Source of the DNA: Oribacterium sp. UBA6992
GTDB taxonomy: Bacteria > Bacillota > Clostridia > Lachnospirales > Lachnospiraceae
Direction of reading: 5' to 3'
Assembly (NCBI GenBank): GCA_002449915.1
Contig: DJXY01000025.1
Location: forward strand, 6,758 to 20,547
DNA length: 13,790 nt
The notes below the pieces were generated by a model. It worked only from the letters and a program-made list of their open reading frames with translations, ran no database searches and was not told the DNA's origin. The translations under genes and the position numbers were made by a program. Shown here piece by piece: positions 1-7,546 of this stretch. Within the stretch, counting starts at the first letter, position 1. Each line of letters opens with the position of its first letter.

Positions 1-49
1 GTTCCCTCAATGCCTTTAAAATTTTTGCTTGTCGTTCGTCCGCCTTCAT
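1..49 (-). CDS. Partial CDS, N-terminus of a possible DeoR-like regulator
   Basis: A leftward reading frame opens with ATG at 49-47 and runs off the window edge after 16 codons, reading MKADERQAKILKALRE. An AAAGG-type ribosome binding site lies about 8 bases upstream. A consensus -10 (TATAAT on the minus strand, 121-126, preceded by TGG as an extended -10) could drive it. The pattern ERQ-x-KIL-x-x-L-x-E resembles the first helix of DeoR-type helix-turn-helix regulators, but 16 residues are too few for assignment. It could be another helical N-terminus. That a gene starts here is moderately supported; its function is a guess. Confidence 0.5.
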   Translation of the reverse strand, partial: MKADERQAKILKALRE

Positions 50-120
50 ATTTTCTGCCTTTATCGTTATTGCTTCTTCAGGAATGCCAGGAATCACATC
101 CGGTATTACAAATTTGCATC

Positions 121-126
121 ATTATA
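121..126 (-). promoter_or_regulatory. Extended -10 element for the leftward edge gene
   Basis: On the minus strand this reads TGG-TATAAT, an extended -10 hexamer about 72 bases upstream of the leftward ATG at 49. There is no good -35 at 17 bases. On the plus strand another TATAAT lies at 212-217, so 50-329 appears to be a divergent promoter region between the edge gene and the gene at 330. I see nothing else in these 280 bases. Confidence 0.4.
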
Positions 127-329
127 CCATGATTCCGACCGCAGCACAGCAAATTCTATGTTCTTTCATTTATCTCCGGTAAAACTCTGTACGATTTCTT
201 CTGACTTCCGCTATAATATATGCGTTGTCTATAAATATCAGAATAGCTTTCAGGTAAAAAAATGCACCTGTTCAGGCAAATCATGGACACATTGAAAGAT
301 ATCAATGAAAAATAGATTGGAGAAAATAT

Positions 330-641
330 ATGCAGATCATAAACGAAGTAAATGTGGAAGAAATCATTCGCCGGCTGGGGCAGAACCAGGTGAATGTCAA
401 AAAAGTACGGATCCTTGAGGAAGATGCGAATGCAGGTCAGTCCATGACGGGATACGAAACCCGCACTCGTTATTTCCTTGCCGGGCTGGAGAGCCTGAGA
501 GCGGAGCTGAAATCTCCGGCGTATATTTTATTTTGCGAGCATGAGGGCACACCGTTTGAGCTTACCGTATCAGAGGTTCGGAAAAGCTATGAAGTGACAA
601 ATCCCGCCGGGATGATCGACATCGAGCGGCTGCTTAAGTAA
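330..641 (+). CDS. Conserved-looking hypothetical protein, 103 aa
   Basis: The start is supported by GGAG about 8 bases before ATG. I do not recognise the family. The protein is soluble, has no signal peptide or membrane segment, and is moderately charged. It has a predicted helical N-terminus (residues 4-16, VNVEEIIRRLGQN), a central helix around residues 48-62 (FLAGLESLRAELKS), then a strand-rich part with AYILFCEHEGTPFEL near 64-78 and a helical C-terminus. A TATAAT at 212-217 is a candidate -10 with a poor -35. It is followed by a hairpin at 674-695 shared with the convergent DUF6465-like gene. It appears monocistronic. No catalytic motif is visible. Confidence 0.75.
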   Translation: MQIINEVNVEEIIRRLGQNQVNVKKVRILEEDANAGQSMTGYETRTRYFLAGLESLRAELKSPAYILFCEHEGTPFELTVSEVRKSYEVTNPAGMIDIERLLK

Positions 642-673
642 CTCATGTGATGCTGCCCGGATAGAACATAAAA

Positions 674-695
674 CTGCAGGTCTTATGACCTGCAG
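674..695. terminator. Bidirectional terminator-like hairpin
   Basis: A perfect 9-bp stem, CTGCAGGTC / GACCTGCAG, with loop TTAT lies between two convergent genes. Leftward it is followed by TTTT, which suits termination of the DUF6465-like gene; rightward the T tract is weak (CTTATGATTT). Confidence 0.65.
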
Positions 696-716
696 CTTAT
701 GATTTAATTGCGTAAT

Positions 717-923
717 TTACAGCTCTACAAAGTAATCATTCTCTGCAGTTCCGTTTACAACATAATATGCCTTGGACTCGGCAGCATTGATATAAACATC
801 AAAGGTCTTTACCTTGACGTCAGCGTGCTTCGCCTTAAAAGCCTTCATCGCTGCATCTGTCACTTCCTGGGCGTTTACAGACTTGCCATTGAACTCAAAG
901 TTAAGCTTGTCTACTTTAGTCAT
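717..923 (-). CDS. DUF6465-like small protein, 68 aa
   Basis: The small basic/acidic protein begins MTKVDKLNFEFNGK and ends KAYYVVNGTAENDYFVEL. The ending, strand-forming DVYINAAESKAYYVVNG, resembles DUF6465-type proteins of Clostridia. Most members known to me carry a long Lys/Ala N-terminal tail, which is absent here. I place the start at 923, not at the in-frame ATG at 938, because GGAGG lies inside the longer reading, 8 bases before the 923 ATG. A strong promoter, TTGACA (1025-1030) with a 17-base spacer to TATAAA (1002-1007), precedes it on the minus strand and leaves a leader of about 70 bases. An intact copy of the Rep iteron sits 12 bases upstream of that -35. Molecular function is unknown; family assignment is from memory and moderately sure. 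Confidence 0.75.
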   Translation of the reverse strand: MTKVDKLNFEFNGKSVNAQEVTDAAMKAFKAKHADVKVKTFDVYINAAESKAYYVVNGTAENDYFVEL

Positions 924-1001
924 TGTTTTGTCCTCCATACATCATTCATTGTTACAGCTGAATTTTATGATTCAAATTATGTATTAAAAGTTCAGATTTC
1001 T

Positions 1002-1030
1002 TTTATAATATTTTTTATAGTGGATGTCAA
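1002..1030 (-). promoter_or_regulatory. Near-consensus promoter of the DUF6465-like gene
   Basis: On the minus strand: perfect -35 TTGACA at 1030-1025, 17-base spacer, -10 TATAAA at 1007-1002. This is the best sigma-70-type match in the left part of the window and implies a well-expressed gene. Confidence 0.75.
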
Positions 1031-1042
1031 GCATTCACCGTG

Positions 1043-1058
1043 ATAACACGATTACGGT
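1043..1058 (-). repeat. Isolated Rep-type iteron upstream of a promoter
   Basis: The minus strand reads ACCGTAATCGTGTTAT, a full match to the 16-bp origin motif RCCGTNNNNNYGTTAK, about 9 kb from the origin. It lies 12 bases upstream of the -35 of the DUF6465-like gene and about 66 bases upstream of the divergent HAD gene. It could be a binding site for the initiator. Confidence 0.6.
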
Positions 1059-1124
1059 CATAGTTCGCACGGTCATCGTTACGATAACAAATTACAGGAA
1101 ATCACAGAACCAAACAGGAAGGAA

Positions 1125-1682
1125 ATGAATCTATTTATGAACTCTCAATTTAAAAGCTTTGACCCGGCATATCAGCTGGGGCTGGATACCAGGCTGATGC
1201 GGGACCCGCAGCTGGTCCGGGTATTTGATATAGACGGAGTGCTTGCCATCTATGGTTACGGCTCCGATGGCATCAATGTCTGCAGTGATACAGAATTTGA
1301 TGCATTTATGGAGAGCCACGATCTCTATCAATACGCGCGGGGCACTACATTTATGCGCTCGTATCTAAAAAGCTGCACCACTCCTCATCTCAATTATGTC
1401 CTGAGTCAGTCCGGAAACGAAGCGCAGGACCGGCAGAAAATTGCCTTTTTAAAGCGGGAGTATGACGGTTTTTTCCCTGAGGATCATATCCTTTTTACAA
1501 GAGAGCCGGACAAGACAAGCATCGTCGCAAAGCTTCTTTCAGAGCATTTTGACGGTCTTGCCACCCCGCATCTCTGCATTGATGATGATGTGAGAGTCCT
1601 CGATCAGCTGCAGGCCGGAGGTATCAAGGCGATCCATGTGTCGAGCCTCCTGCTGCTTGCGGAGATGATGCATTCAGCATAA
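1125..1682 (+). CDS. HAD-superfamily phosphatase-like protein, 185 aa
   Basis: Probably a soluble phosphohydrolase with a HAD (haloacid dehalogenase) fold. Motif I is visible as FDIDGVL at residues 34-40, with nucleophile D35 and acid/base D37. A plausible motif II Ser/Thr lies around YVLSQSG (91-97), a motif III lysine in PDKTSIV (128-134), and motif IV-like acids in CIDDDVRVLD (151-160), followed by the usual GIKAIHV strand. The substrate cannot be inferred. The start has AGGAAGG close upstream (short spacing); a second ATG four codons later lacks a good site. Its stop codon abuts the stop of the convergent mprF with no base between, so each transcript probably reads antisense into the other. 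Confidence 0.75.
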   Translation: MNLFMNSQFKSFDPAYQLGLDTRLMRDPQLVRVFDIDGVLAIYGYGSDGINVCSDTEFDAFMESHDLYQYARGTTFMRSYLKSCTTPHLNYVLSQSGNEAQDRQKIAFLKREYDGFFPEDHILFTREPDKTSIVAKLLSEHFDGLATPHLCIDDDVRVLDQLQAGGIKAIHVSSLLLLAEMMHSA

Positions 1683-4214
1683 TTACCCCAGCTCCGGGAT
1701 CCGGTTATCTACCCGGTAGACAGCAAGCATATCGCAAACGAGCCAGCTTGCCTTAGGGTAGCAGACATAACGGGGAGTCCATGCGGGCATGTATTTTTCC
1801 TTATATTTCCGAAGCCCGGTAAATGAGTAAAACCGCCGGCTGAAGGTATAAATCAGATAAGCCACACGTTCCTGAAAGAAGCTATGCTCAAAGCTTCCAA
1901 CATTGGAGAGTGGCGCCATGCCGAGGTCAAAATACCGGACCCCCTGCGCCTGAAAGTAAAGAAACAGCGAAACAAAAAGATAATCCATAACACCATTGGG
2001 GCAAAGCTCCTCGTCATAGCGCATGAGATCAATGCTTGCCGTATCCGCCATATCGTTTGGCATGATATTGGCAAAGGCGCAGATCTCCCCTCGGCTGTTT
2101 CTTACAAGGGCAATGGGAGCCTTCTCAAGATAGCGCCGGTCAAAAAATCCAAGGGAGAAGCCCTTCTCCCGCCGCCCGTCCAACCAGTGGTCGGAAATTT
2201 CCTTAAGCCGGTCAAGAAGCACGTCTCCATGCGGCTCCTTTGTTATTTCAAATGTAAATCCTTGTTTCTCCAGCTTATTGAGCGCTGTCCGGTAGCGCTT
2301 GCCGCGATTCCCCGCTGTGGTAAAATTCTGAAGTCCCACAAGAGCCGTCTCCCCAAACTTCATAAATTCATAGCCGTACTCATGAAGTAAAAGCGTAGTC
2401 TGCTGCCCGATTTCATAAAAGATCATCTGATAGCCCATTTGCTCGGCATCCTTAAGAAGCTGATAGATGGCACTGCCAAACGCTTCTTTCTTGCCATTGG
2501 GTTCACCCATAACCACGCATTTGCTTCCATTCTGTGCGAATAAAAATACAACGGTATCCTCGCCGTCCTCCTGATACCAGTACAGCCGCTTGTCTCGTAA
2601 ATACGCAAGCCCTGTGTTACTGTCTCCACCATAGGTATGGATCAGCTTTGTAAAGCGTTCATCATCAAATGCCTCCCCCAGAGGCAGCCGGTCTGCCATC
2701 AGATAATTTACAATCCATCGGTAGACAAAGGTGATCACAAGGACACCCACAAGCAGGTGAAGCCACAGGCGACCATAGTGAGAGAGGAGATGATGCGGAT
2801 ATTTCATAAGAAGCGTAGCTGCCTTTTTACCGCTGAAATGCAGAAAGAGGAGCAGTGTCAGCATAAGAATCAAAAAATCCCGGATATATGCTTCTAAAGA
2901 GTAAATGAACTGAACCCTGTCAAGTGCAGGTCGGATCCCCAGCATCATGAGCAAAATAAGAAGGATCGCAAGAGATGCACCCCAGCTGATTTCACCAAGA
3001 TTTACGTAGGCAAAAGTCAGCGCGAGCAGGCAGAGACTAAAAGGAAATGCGCGGGCAACGCGCTCCTCCACGGCACGGGCAAGCAAAATAAACAGCACTC
3101 CCAACAGAATACTTGGAAACTGGTAGAGCACCTGCCCATGGATCGGGTCCAAAGTCTGAAGCAGTGGAAGGCTTGAGATTTCATCCGGGATCAGCGCCGA
3201 AAGCACCATAAAAATACCAAAAAGCCGGATCAGCAAAACGGAAATCCTGTGAGATGCCGTGGTAAGAAGCATAAGCGGAATCCCATGGAACTTCTGGTTG
3301 ATACGTCCTCCCATGTAGTGGATAAACAAAAGGACGCCAAAGAAAAACGGGATGATATAGTACGTAAGCCGGAACAAAAGAATCCAGGCGACAACCCGCG
3401 CATTGTCAATGCCCAGACTGCCCAGACCGGCGATAATGACAAGATCAAAGCTTCCGATTCCACCGGGGATCATGGAAACAAGTCCGACCGCGATCGCAAT
3501 GATATAAAGTGGGACCAGATTTCGGATCGGTACATCAATCCCCATAAGGTGTCCTGTGAGCGTGAAGCACAAAATCACCGAGGTCCAGTCGACAAACGAT
3601 GCCAGAAGCAGATTGCCCGCCGTACGCATCCTGAGCTGACCAAAATATTTCATGCCCTTACGACTTGAAATAAAGAGGATACAGGGAACATAGCAGGCTG
3701 TCCCGATGAGCAGGATAAGGTATCGATGAATCTCGGGATTCACCGGAGTAAATAGCGTAAGCGCCAGGGAAATCGCACCATACAGAGAGAACCCTGACAT
3801 GAAATACGGCATGACACGAGAAATCACCTGCATCCCTTCGCCACCCTGATCCTCCGGTACGTAAAAAGAGTACCGGAGTCCGATGTCCACAAGCCCGCCA
3901 AAGCCGGCAAGATTATTGATGGTATTGATGCTCCAACTGGTCCCAAGGATATAGGATTTCTTATAGTGTGTTCCAAGCTCCCGGTTCAAAATAAAGTCAT
4001 AGGCAAGCATCGGCGAGACCGTCACAAGCCCGATCAGAACCATCAGGAACATATGGAACGGCGGAATTCCCGTGATCGCCGCCCTGAGATCTGCCCCGGA
4101 CAGTGTCCTCCGGAGCCGGAACAGCTCAATGATCACCAGTACACAGATAGAAATAAAGAAAACCGTCCGGATCACGTTTTTAAGGGATTTTATCTTCTCA
4201 ACCAGCTGCTTCAT
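1683..4214 (-). CDS. mprF: MprF: phosphatidylglycerol lysyltransferase/flippase, 843 aa
   Basis: This membrane enzyme transfers lysine from Lys-tRNA to phosphatidylglycerol and flips the product outward, lowering surface negative charge and giving resistance to cationic peptides (family knowledge). Residues 1-335 form a multi-span flippase domain with the hallmark IPGGIGSFD at 249-257; further hydrophobic segments follow to about 505. Residues 510-825 are the cytosolic DUF2156 synthase domain, with FMKFGETALVGL near 617-628 and the basic, helical RTALNKLEKQGFTFE (642-656), as in family members. Length matches the usual 840 or so. The start is the ATG at 4214, 4 bases after GGGAGGG; an in-frame GTG at 4229 is upstream of that site. 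A promoter, TTGACT-17-TACAAC, lies at 4309-4281. Amino-acid specificity (Lys or Ala) cannot be read here. Confidence 0.93.
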   Translation of the reverse strand: MKQLVEKIKSLKNVIRTVFFISICVLVIIELFRLRRTLSGADLRAAITGIPPFHMFLMVLIGLVTVSPMLAYDFILNRELGTHYKKSYILGTSWSINTINNLAGFGGLVDIGLRYSFYVPEDQGGEGMQVISRVMPYFMSGFSLYGAISLALTLFTPVNPEIHRYLILLIGTACYVPCILFISSRKGMKYFGQLRMRTAGNLLLASFVDWTSVILCFTLTGHLMGIDVPIRNLVPLYIIAIAVGLVSMIPGGIGSFDLVIIAGLGSLGIDNARVVAWILLFRLTYYIIPFFFGVLLFIHYMGGRINQKFHGIPLMLLTTASHRISVLLIRLFGIFMVLSALIPDEISSLPLLQTLDPIHGQVLYQFPSILLGVLFILLARAVEERVARAFPFSLCLLALTFAYVNLGEISWGASLAILLILLMMLGIRPALDRVQFIYSLEAYIRDFLILMLTLLLFLHFSGKKAATLLMKYPHHLLSHYGRLWLHLLVGVLVITFVYRWIVNYLMADRLPLGEAFDDERFTKLIHTYGGDSNTGLAYLRDKRLYWYQEDGEDTVVFLFAQNGSKCVVMGEPNGKKEAFGSAIYQLLKDAEQMGYQMIFYEIGQQTTLLLHEYGYEFMKFGETALVGLQNFTTAGNRGKRYRTALNKLEKQGFTFEITKEPHGDVLLDRLKEISDHWLDGRREKGFSLGFFDRRYLEKAPIALVRNSRGEICAFANIMPNDMADTASIDLMRYDEELCPNGVMDYLFVSLFLYFQAQGVRYFDLGMAPLSNVGSFEHSFFQERVAYLIYTFSRRFYSFTGLRKYKEKYMPAWTPRYVCYPKASWLVCDMLAVYRVDNRIPELG

Positions 4215-4280
4215 TATGCCCTCCCGCACCCTGATGTCCCAGATGCTTGTGTCAGCCGCTTACGCATATTTGATGCGAAT

Positions 4281-4309
4281 GTTGTATCGCTTACATGCAT
4301 TCAAGTCAA
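4281..4309 (-). promoter_or_regulatory. mprF promoter
   Basis: On the minus strand: -35 TTGACT (4309-4304), 17-base spacer, -10 TACAAC (4286-4281). The divergent hydrolase gene has its own TATAAT at 4337-4342, so the two promoters are back to back in about 150 bases. I see no clear operator dyad for a cationic-peptide sensor. Confidence 0.6.
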
Positions 4310-4366
4310 GACACGAAAAAAGTCTCCCAATTGCGGTATAATGCATTGCGAAGGGAGGCCTGAACT

Positions 4367-5053
4367 TTGGACATAAAACATTTTTACATTGAGAGAGGCA
4401 ATGGGTTTCCGCTGATCCTTCTGCATGGGAATGGAGGCAGCAGCCAGTATTTCCGCGGGCAGCTGGATGCATTTGCGCGCGCTTTCCATGTGTATGCAAT
4501 CGACACCCGCGGGCACGGCAGAACTCCGAGAGGCAGAAAGCCTTTTACCCTTACACAGTTTGCTGAGGACTTAAAGGATTTTATGGATATTCATCACATC
4601 TCAAAGGCGGATATCCTAGGTTTTTCTGATGGCGGAAATATCGCGCTTATTTTTGCCATCCGCTACCCGGAGAGAGTCGCTCGGCTCATTGTGAATGGCG
4701 CCAATATTTCTCCCTCAGGTATTAAGCGTTTCTCTCAGCTGCCGGTCGAGATCGCCTATCATATGTTAAAACCTGTCGCAGGAAAAATAAGAATTGCGCA
4801 TAAATTTATGGAGCTTTTAAGTCTCATGGTAAATGAACCAAATATAACACCGGAGGAGCTTGGCAAGATCCGTGCAAAAACACTGGTGATTGCCGGAACC
4901 CGGGATCTGATCCGGGAGCAGCACACCCGGCTTATCGCACAAAGCATCCCTGATGCAAGGCTTGTGCTGCTGCCCGGAGACCATTTTATCGCAAGGAAAC
5001 AGCGGGACAGATTTAACCAGGTCGTACTCAAGTTCCTGCTTCAGAAGACATAA
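4367..5053 (+). CDS. Alpha/beta hydrolase, 228 aa
   Basis: A soluble serine hydrolase of the alpha/beta fold. Visible features are the oxyanion-hole motif HGNGG (20-24), strand and loop DTRGHG (46-51), nucleophile elbow GFSDG with S87, acid D180 in AGTRD, and H206 in PGDHF. The triad is therefore complete, and the enzyme is probably an esterase or C-C hydrolase of unknown substrate. The only good start is TTG at 4367, 8 bases after AGGGAGG (4352-4358); no ATG fits this site. TATAAT at 4337-4342 gives a very short leader. Divergent from mprF. At 228 residues it is a little shorter than many relatives (250-280), consistent with a small cap. Confidence 0.85.
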   Translation: MDIKHFYIERGNGFPLILLHGNGGSSQYFRGQLDAFARAFHVYAIDTRGHGRTPRGRKPFTLTQFAEDLKDFMDIHHISKADILGFSDGGNIALIFAIRYPERVARLIVNGANISPSGIKRFSQLPVEIAYHMLKPVAGKIRIAHKFMELLSLMVNEPNITPEELGKIRAKTLVIAGTRDLIREQHTRLIAQSIPDARLVLLPGDHFIARKQRDRFNQVVLKFLLQKT

Positions 5054-5176
5054 GTCAGCACACAGACATCTGGAGAAGGCAGACTGTAGATTTATCATCA
5101 TCATGAAGTTATAATAATTTTACATTTGTTCTTTCTGAATTAGAAATCGCCAGAATAAAAGGAAAGGAGGTATCGC

Positions 5177-5902
5177 ATGCTGACGTACCTTGACCGTTTC
5201 AGAGAGCTAAGTCCGGAGTCTCTTGTGCTGCGTCTTGTGCTTGCCATGCTGATCGGAGGATATCTCGGACTGGAACGTGAACGGAAAAAACGTCCTGCCG
5301 GGTTCCGGACCTATATGCTTGTCTGCATGGGCGCAACACTCACGATGATGATCAGCCAATATGAATATATAAATCTGTCTACGCTATGGCGCAGCATAGC
5401 AGAAAAATTTCATCTTAGTATTGATGTCTCCCGTTTCGGCTCACATGTGGTAAATGGTGTCGGTTTCCTCGGAGCCGGTACCATTATTATCAACGCCCGA
5501 CAGGAGGTCAAGGGTCTCACAACCGCTGCCGGTCTCTGGGCTGCTGCGTGCATGGGGCTTGCGCTCGGCGCAGGCTTCTACGAGTGTGCTCTGCTTGGCT
5601 TCCTCCTGATATTTTGTTCCACCCGCTTCCTGGAAATCCTCGAGGTCCGGATCATCCAGAATGCAGCCAACATCAATGTGTACGTGGAATTTCACGAGGT
5701 GACAGACATTCGCAAAATCCTGCTTACGCTGAAAAAGCTTAACGTACATGTCTATAGTGTGGAGCTGGACCATGGTCACAAAAAGAAAGGGCAGCCGCCA
5801 AATGCCGTGATCTGCATGCGTCTTACGCATAGAGAGCCTCATGCAAAGCTGTTGTCGGAAATCGCGGAATTATCGTGTGTAAGCCTGATTGATGAGGTCT
5901 AA
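5177..5902 (+). CDS. MgtC/SapB family membrane protein, first of two, 241 aa
   Basis: An MgtC-like inner-membrane protein. The N-terminal half has about four to five hydrophobic spans and the family signatures GLERE (31-35) and AGFRT (41-45), then VGFLGAGTII (95-104) and VKGLTTAAGLW (111-121). The C-terminal part (about 165-241, beginning INVYVEFHEV) looks like the small ACT-like soluble domain of longer members. MgtC proteins aid growth in low magnesium or inside hosts and can modulate ATPases; the precise role here is unknown. A strong AAAGGAGG lies 7 bases before ATG. The 123-base gap upstream is too short for an M-box magnesium riboswitch. A TATAAT at 5110-5115 is a candidate -10. The next gene is its paralogue, 3 bases away. 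Confidence 0.88.
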   Translation: MLTYLDRFRELSPESLVLRLVLAMLIGGYLGLERERKKRPAGFRTYMLVCMGATLTMMISQYEYINLSTLWRSIAEKFHLSIDVSRFGSHVVNGVGFLGAGTIIINARQEVKGLTTAAGLWAAACMGLALGAGFYECALLGFLLIFCSTRFLEILEVRIIQNAANINVYVEFHEVTDIRKILLTLKKLNVHVYSVELDHGHKKKGQPPNAVICMRLTHREPHAKLLSEIAELSCVSLIDEV

Positions 5903-5905
5903 GTT

Positions 5906-6604
5906 ATGGTAAATTTTTTTAATAATCTGCGGGATCTTACGTTTGCATCCATTGCGCTCCGCATGCTGCTCTCGGTTGTCTGCGGAGGACTCGTGGGGCT
6001 TGAACGCGAATACAAGCGGCGCTCTGCAGGATTCCGGACACATATTCTGATCTGTCTCGGCGCAAGCATGACCACGCTGACCGGACAGTATCTTGGGCTG
6101 TATATGCATTATTATACAGATATGGCAAGGCTTGGCTCGCAGGTCATCGCGGGCATCGGTTTCATCGGCGCCGGAACCATCATCACGACCCAGCAGCATC
6201 AGGTCAAGGGTCTTACAACCGCAGCCGGTCTCTGGGTTTCCGCCATTATCGGGCTTGCCTTTGGCGCAGGATTTTTTGAGGGCGGTCTGATCACGACGGC
6301 CCTTGTCCTGATCGCGGAAATCTATCTTTCACATCTTGAGTTCTGGATCCGTGCCAATGCTCCGGACATCACTTTATTTATACAATATGATAATGCCAGT
6401 ACCTTTAATAAAATCATCCAGTATCTGCATGAGCATGATCTCTCGGTGCTGAATACCGAAATCACCCGGCAGGAGAGTCCGGAAGGAGAGGAGTCTAAAA
6501 TGTGCGCCATCCTGTCTGTTGCGCTGAATCGTGCTAATCCTGTGAGCCGGGTGGTGCATGAAATCGACCAGATTACCGGCGTCGGATCTGTTGAAGAGCT
6601 GTAA
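5906..6604 (+). CDS. MgtC/SapB family membrane protein, second of two, 232 aa
   Basis: A paralogue of the gene just upstream with the same signatures at the same positions: GLERE (31-35), AGFRT (41-45), then IGFIGAGTII (84-93) and VKGLTTAAGLW (100-110). A C-terminal soluble domain begins near ITLFIQYDN (155-163). The main difference is a shorter loop after residue 60, where the first copy has an insert of about 13 residues. Only 3 bases separate it from the first gene, and its ribosome binding site (GAGG, 5894-5897) lies inside that gene's last codons, so translation is probably coupled. The pair looks like a tandem duplication that has diverged; the two may form a hetero-oligomer (inference). 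Confidence 0.88.
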   Translation: MVNFFNNLRDLTFASIALRMLLSVVCGGLVGLEREYKRRSAGFRTHILICLGASMTTLTGQYLGLYMHYYTDMARLGSQVIAGIGFIGAGTIITTQQHQVKGLTTAAGLWVSAIIGLAFGAGFFEGGLITTALVLIAEIYLSHLEFWIRANAPDITLFIQYDNASTFNKIIQYLHEHDLSVLNTEITRQESPEGEESKMCAILSVALNRANPVSRVVHEIDQITGVGSVEEL

Positions 6605-6653
6605 CGTAAGATGTGATGGATCAAAGCTTCACAGAAATTTCATGCTTGTCTGG

Positions 6654-6681
6654 TTGAATTTCGCCCGGAACATGGTACAGT
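6654..6681 (+). promoter_or_regulatory. Promoter for the 6706-8106 gene unit
   Basis: -35 TTGAAT at 6654-6659, 16-base spacer, -10 TACAGT at 6676-6681 with a TGG extension. The first gene starts about 25 bases downstream of the -10. Confidence 0.5.
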
Positions 6682-6705
6682 ATTTTAAAAAGAAAGAGGG
6701 ATCTT

Positions 6706-6945
6706 ATGTTCGCTTATATTTTTCTGATACTGATTTTTTATATACTTGGCGTTGTTTTATCACTGACGCTGCGGGTTTTTGGCACCGTGTTCCGCCTTTT
6801 GTTCCGTATTCTGTTCTGGCCGCTGCTTCTGCTTATCGGCATCATATTCTGGGGCGGCATGAGCCTTTTTGCCATATGCCTCCCGATTTTTGTTGTGGTC
6901 GGCATCATTCAGCTGATCATCAGCCTGATTACAGGCATATTTTGA
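6706..6945 (+). CDS. Small hydrophobic membrane protein, 79 aa
   Basis: Not recognised. Almost the whole protein is hydrophobic. There is a first span at about residues 3-22, an Arg-punctuated stretch FGTVFRLLFRILFWP (25-39), and a second long hydrophobic block at 40-78 interrupted by a GGMS turn (50-53). Two or three membrane segments are likely. GAGGG lies 5 bases before ATG. It appears to be the first gene of a unit with the unknown protein at 6980 (34-base gap) and the HD hydrolase at 7543. No charged catalytic residues are present, so a role as an anchor, holin-like protein or small regulator is possible but unproven. Confidence 0.7.
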   Translation: MFAYIFLILIFYILGVVLSLTLRVFGTVFRLLFRILFWPLLLLIGIIFWGGMSLFAICLPIFVVVGIIQLIISLITGIF

Positions 6946-6979
6946 CCGCATAATTTGACATAAAAAGTGAGGATTACCG

Positions 6980-7546
6980 ATGCTTAAATTAAACTGCAGC
7001 TTTACAAAAGACGAGCAGGCGAATGCAATGATCCGGCAGTTTATCAATGACCGGATCACAGAGCTTGCCATCAGAGATATTGAGGAAGCCTCCGGCAAAG
7101 ATTATCTTGAGGTCACAAGGGACGATAAGGAATTTCAGGACAATATCCATTATTTCTTCCCGGATTACTATACGCCGGTCCGCTCTGCGCGGGAATTTCT
7201 GGAACTGTTAAAGCTTCTGAAGTCAAGAGACCAGGAGGTACCGACGCTAACCCAGGAATACGCCTTGCATGCCATCATCGAGCGCTACCTCACAATGTGC
7301 GATAACCGGCATCAAAGTCCGGCAAAAGCTCTGCCGGCAAAAGCCCGGAGCTATGTACAGGAGGTACTTCGCAGGGAATATGAAGCATCCGGCAATAAGG
7401 ATGAACTGGATCCGGATTATATCCTTGGAAAAATTGAGGATATGTATGATTATGACGAAATCTGTACCTTTAACCTGGATTACTCCGCCCTGGATCATTT
7501 TACAGAGGATGAAATCAACGACATGAGGGGAAAGGAAGATGTATGA
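6980..7546 (+). CDS. Hypothetical acidic cytosolic protein, 188 aa
   Basis: Not recognised. The protein is acidic, soluble and mostly helical. Visible features are a charged N-terminal helix (8-45), an aromatic stretch IHYFFPDYYTP (56-66), a helical middle, and an acidic, Tyr-rich C-terminus (DPDYILGKIEDMYDYDEI). No signal peptide, membrane span or catalytic motif is seen. GAGG lies 7 bases before ATG. Its TGA overlaps the ATG of the next gene in ATGA (7543-7546), so the two are translationally coupled and probably functionally linked. A partner or regulator of the HD hydrolase is a reasonable guess only. Confidence 0.75.
   Translation: MLKLNCSFTKDEQANAMIRQFINDRITELAIRDIEEASGKDYLEVTRDDKEFQDNIHYFFPDYYTPVRSAREFLELLKLLKSRDQEVPTLTQEYALHAIIERYLTMCDNRHQSPAKALPAKARSYVQEVLRREYEASGNKDELDPDYILGKIEDMYDYDEICTFNLDYSALDHFTEDEINDMRGKEDV

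Noticed and set aside
29..295. Rightward open frame of 88 codons at the left edge
   Set aside because: It has no ribosome binding site, its composition is rich in Cys, Tyr and Arg in a non-protein-like way, and it overlaps the leftward edge gene and both -10 elements.
1059..1100. A second iteron after the one at 1043
   Set aside because: ATAACAAATTACAGG near 1084-1098 resembles a reversed copy but is out of register and lacks the ACGGT end; likely decayed or chance.
1884..4376. Several plus-strand open frames opposite mprF
   Set aside because: They are shadows of the mprF codons, Lys/Arg/His-rich and without ribosome sites.
5054..5176. Magnesium riboswitch before the MgtC pair
   Set aside because: The gap is only 123 bases and shows no M-box-like helices; only a 5-bp dyad, TTTCT/AGAAA (5132-5146), is seen.
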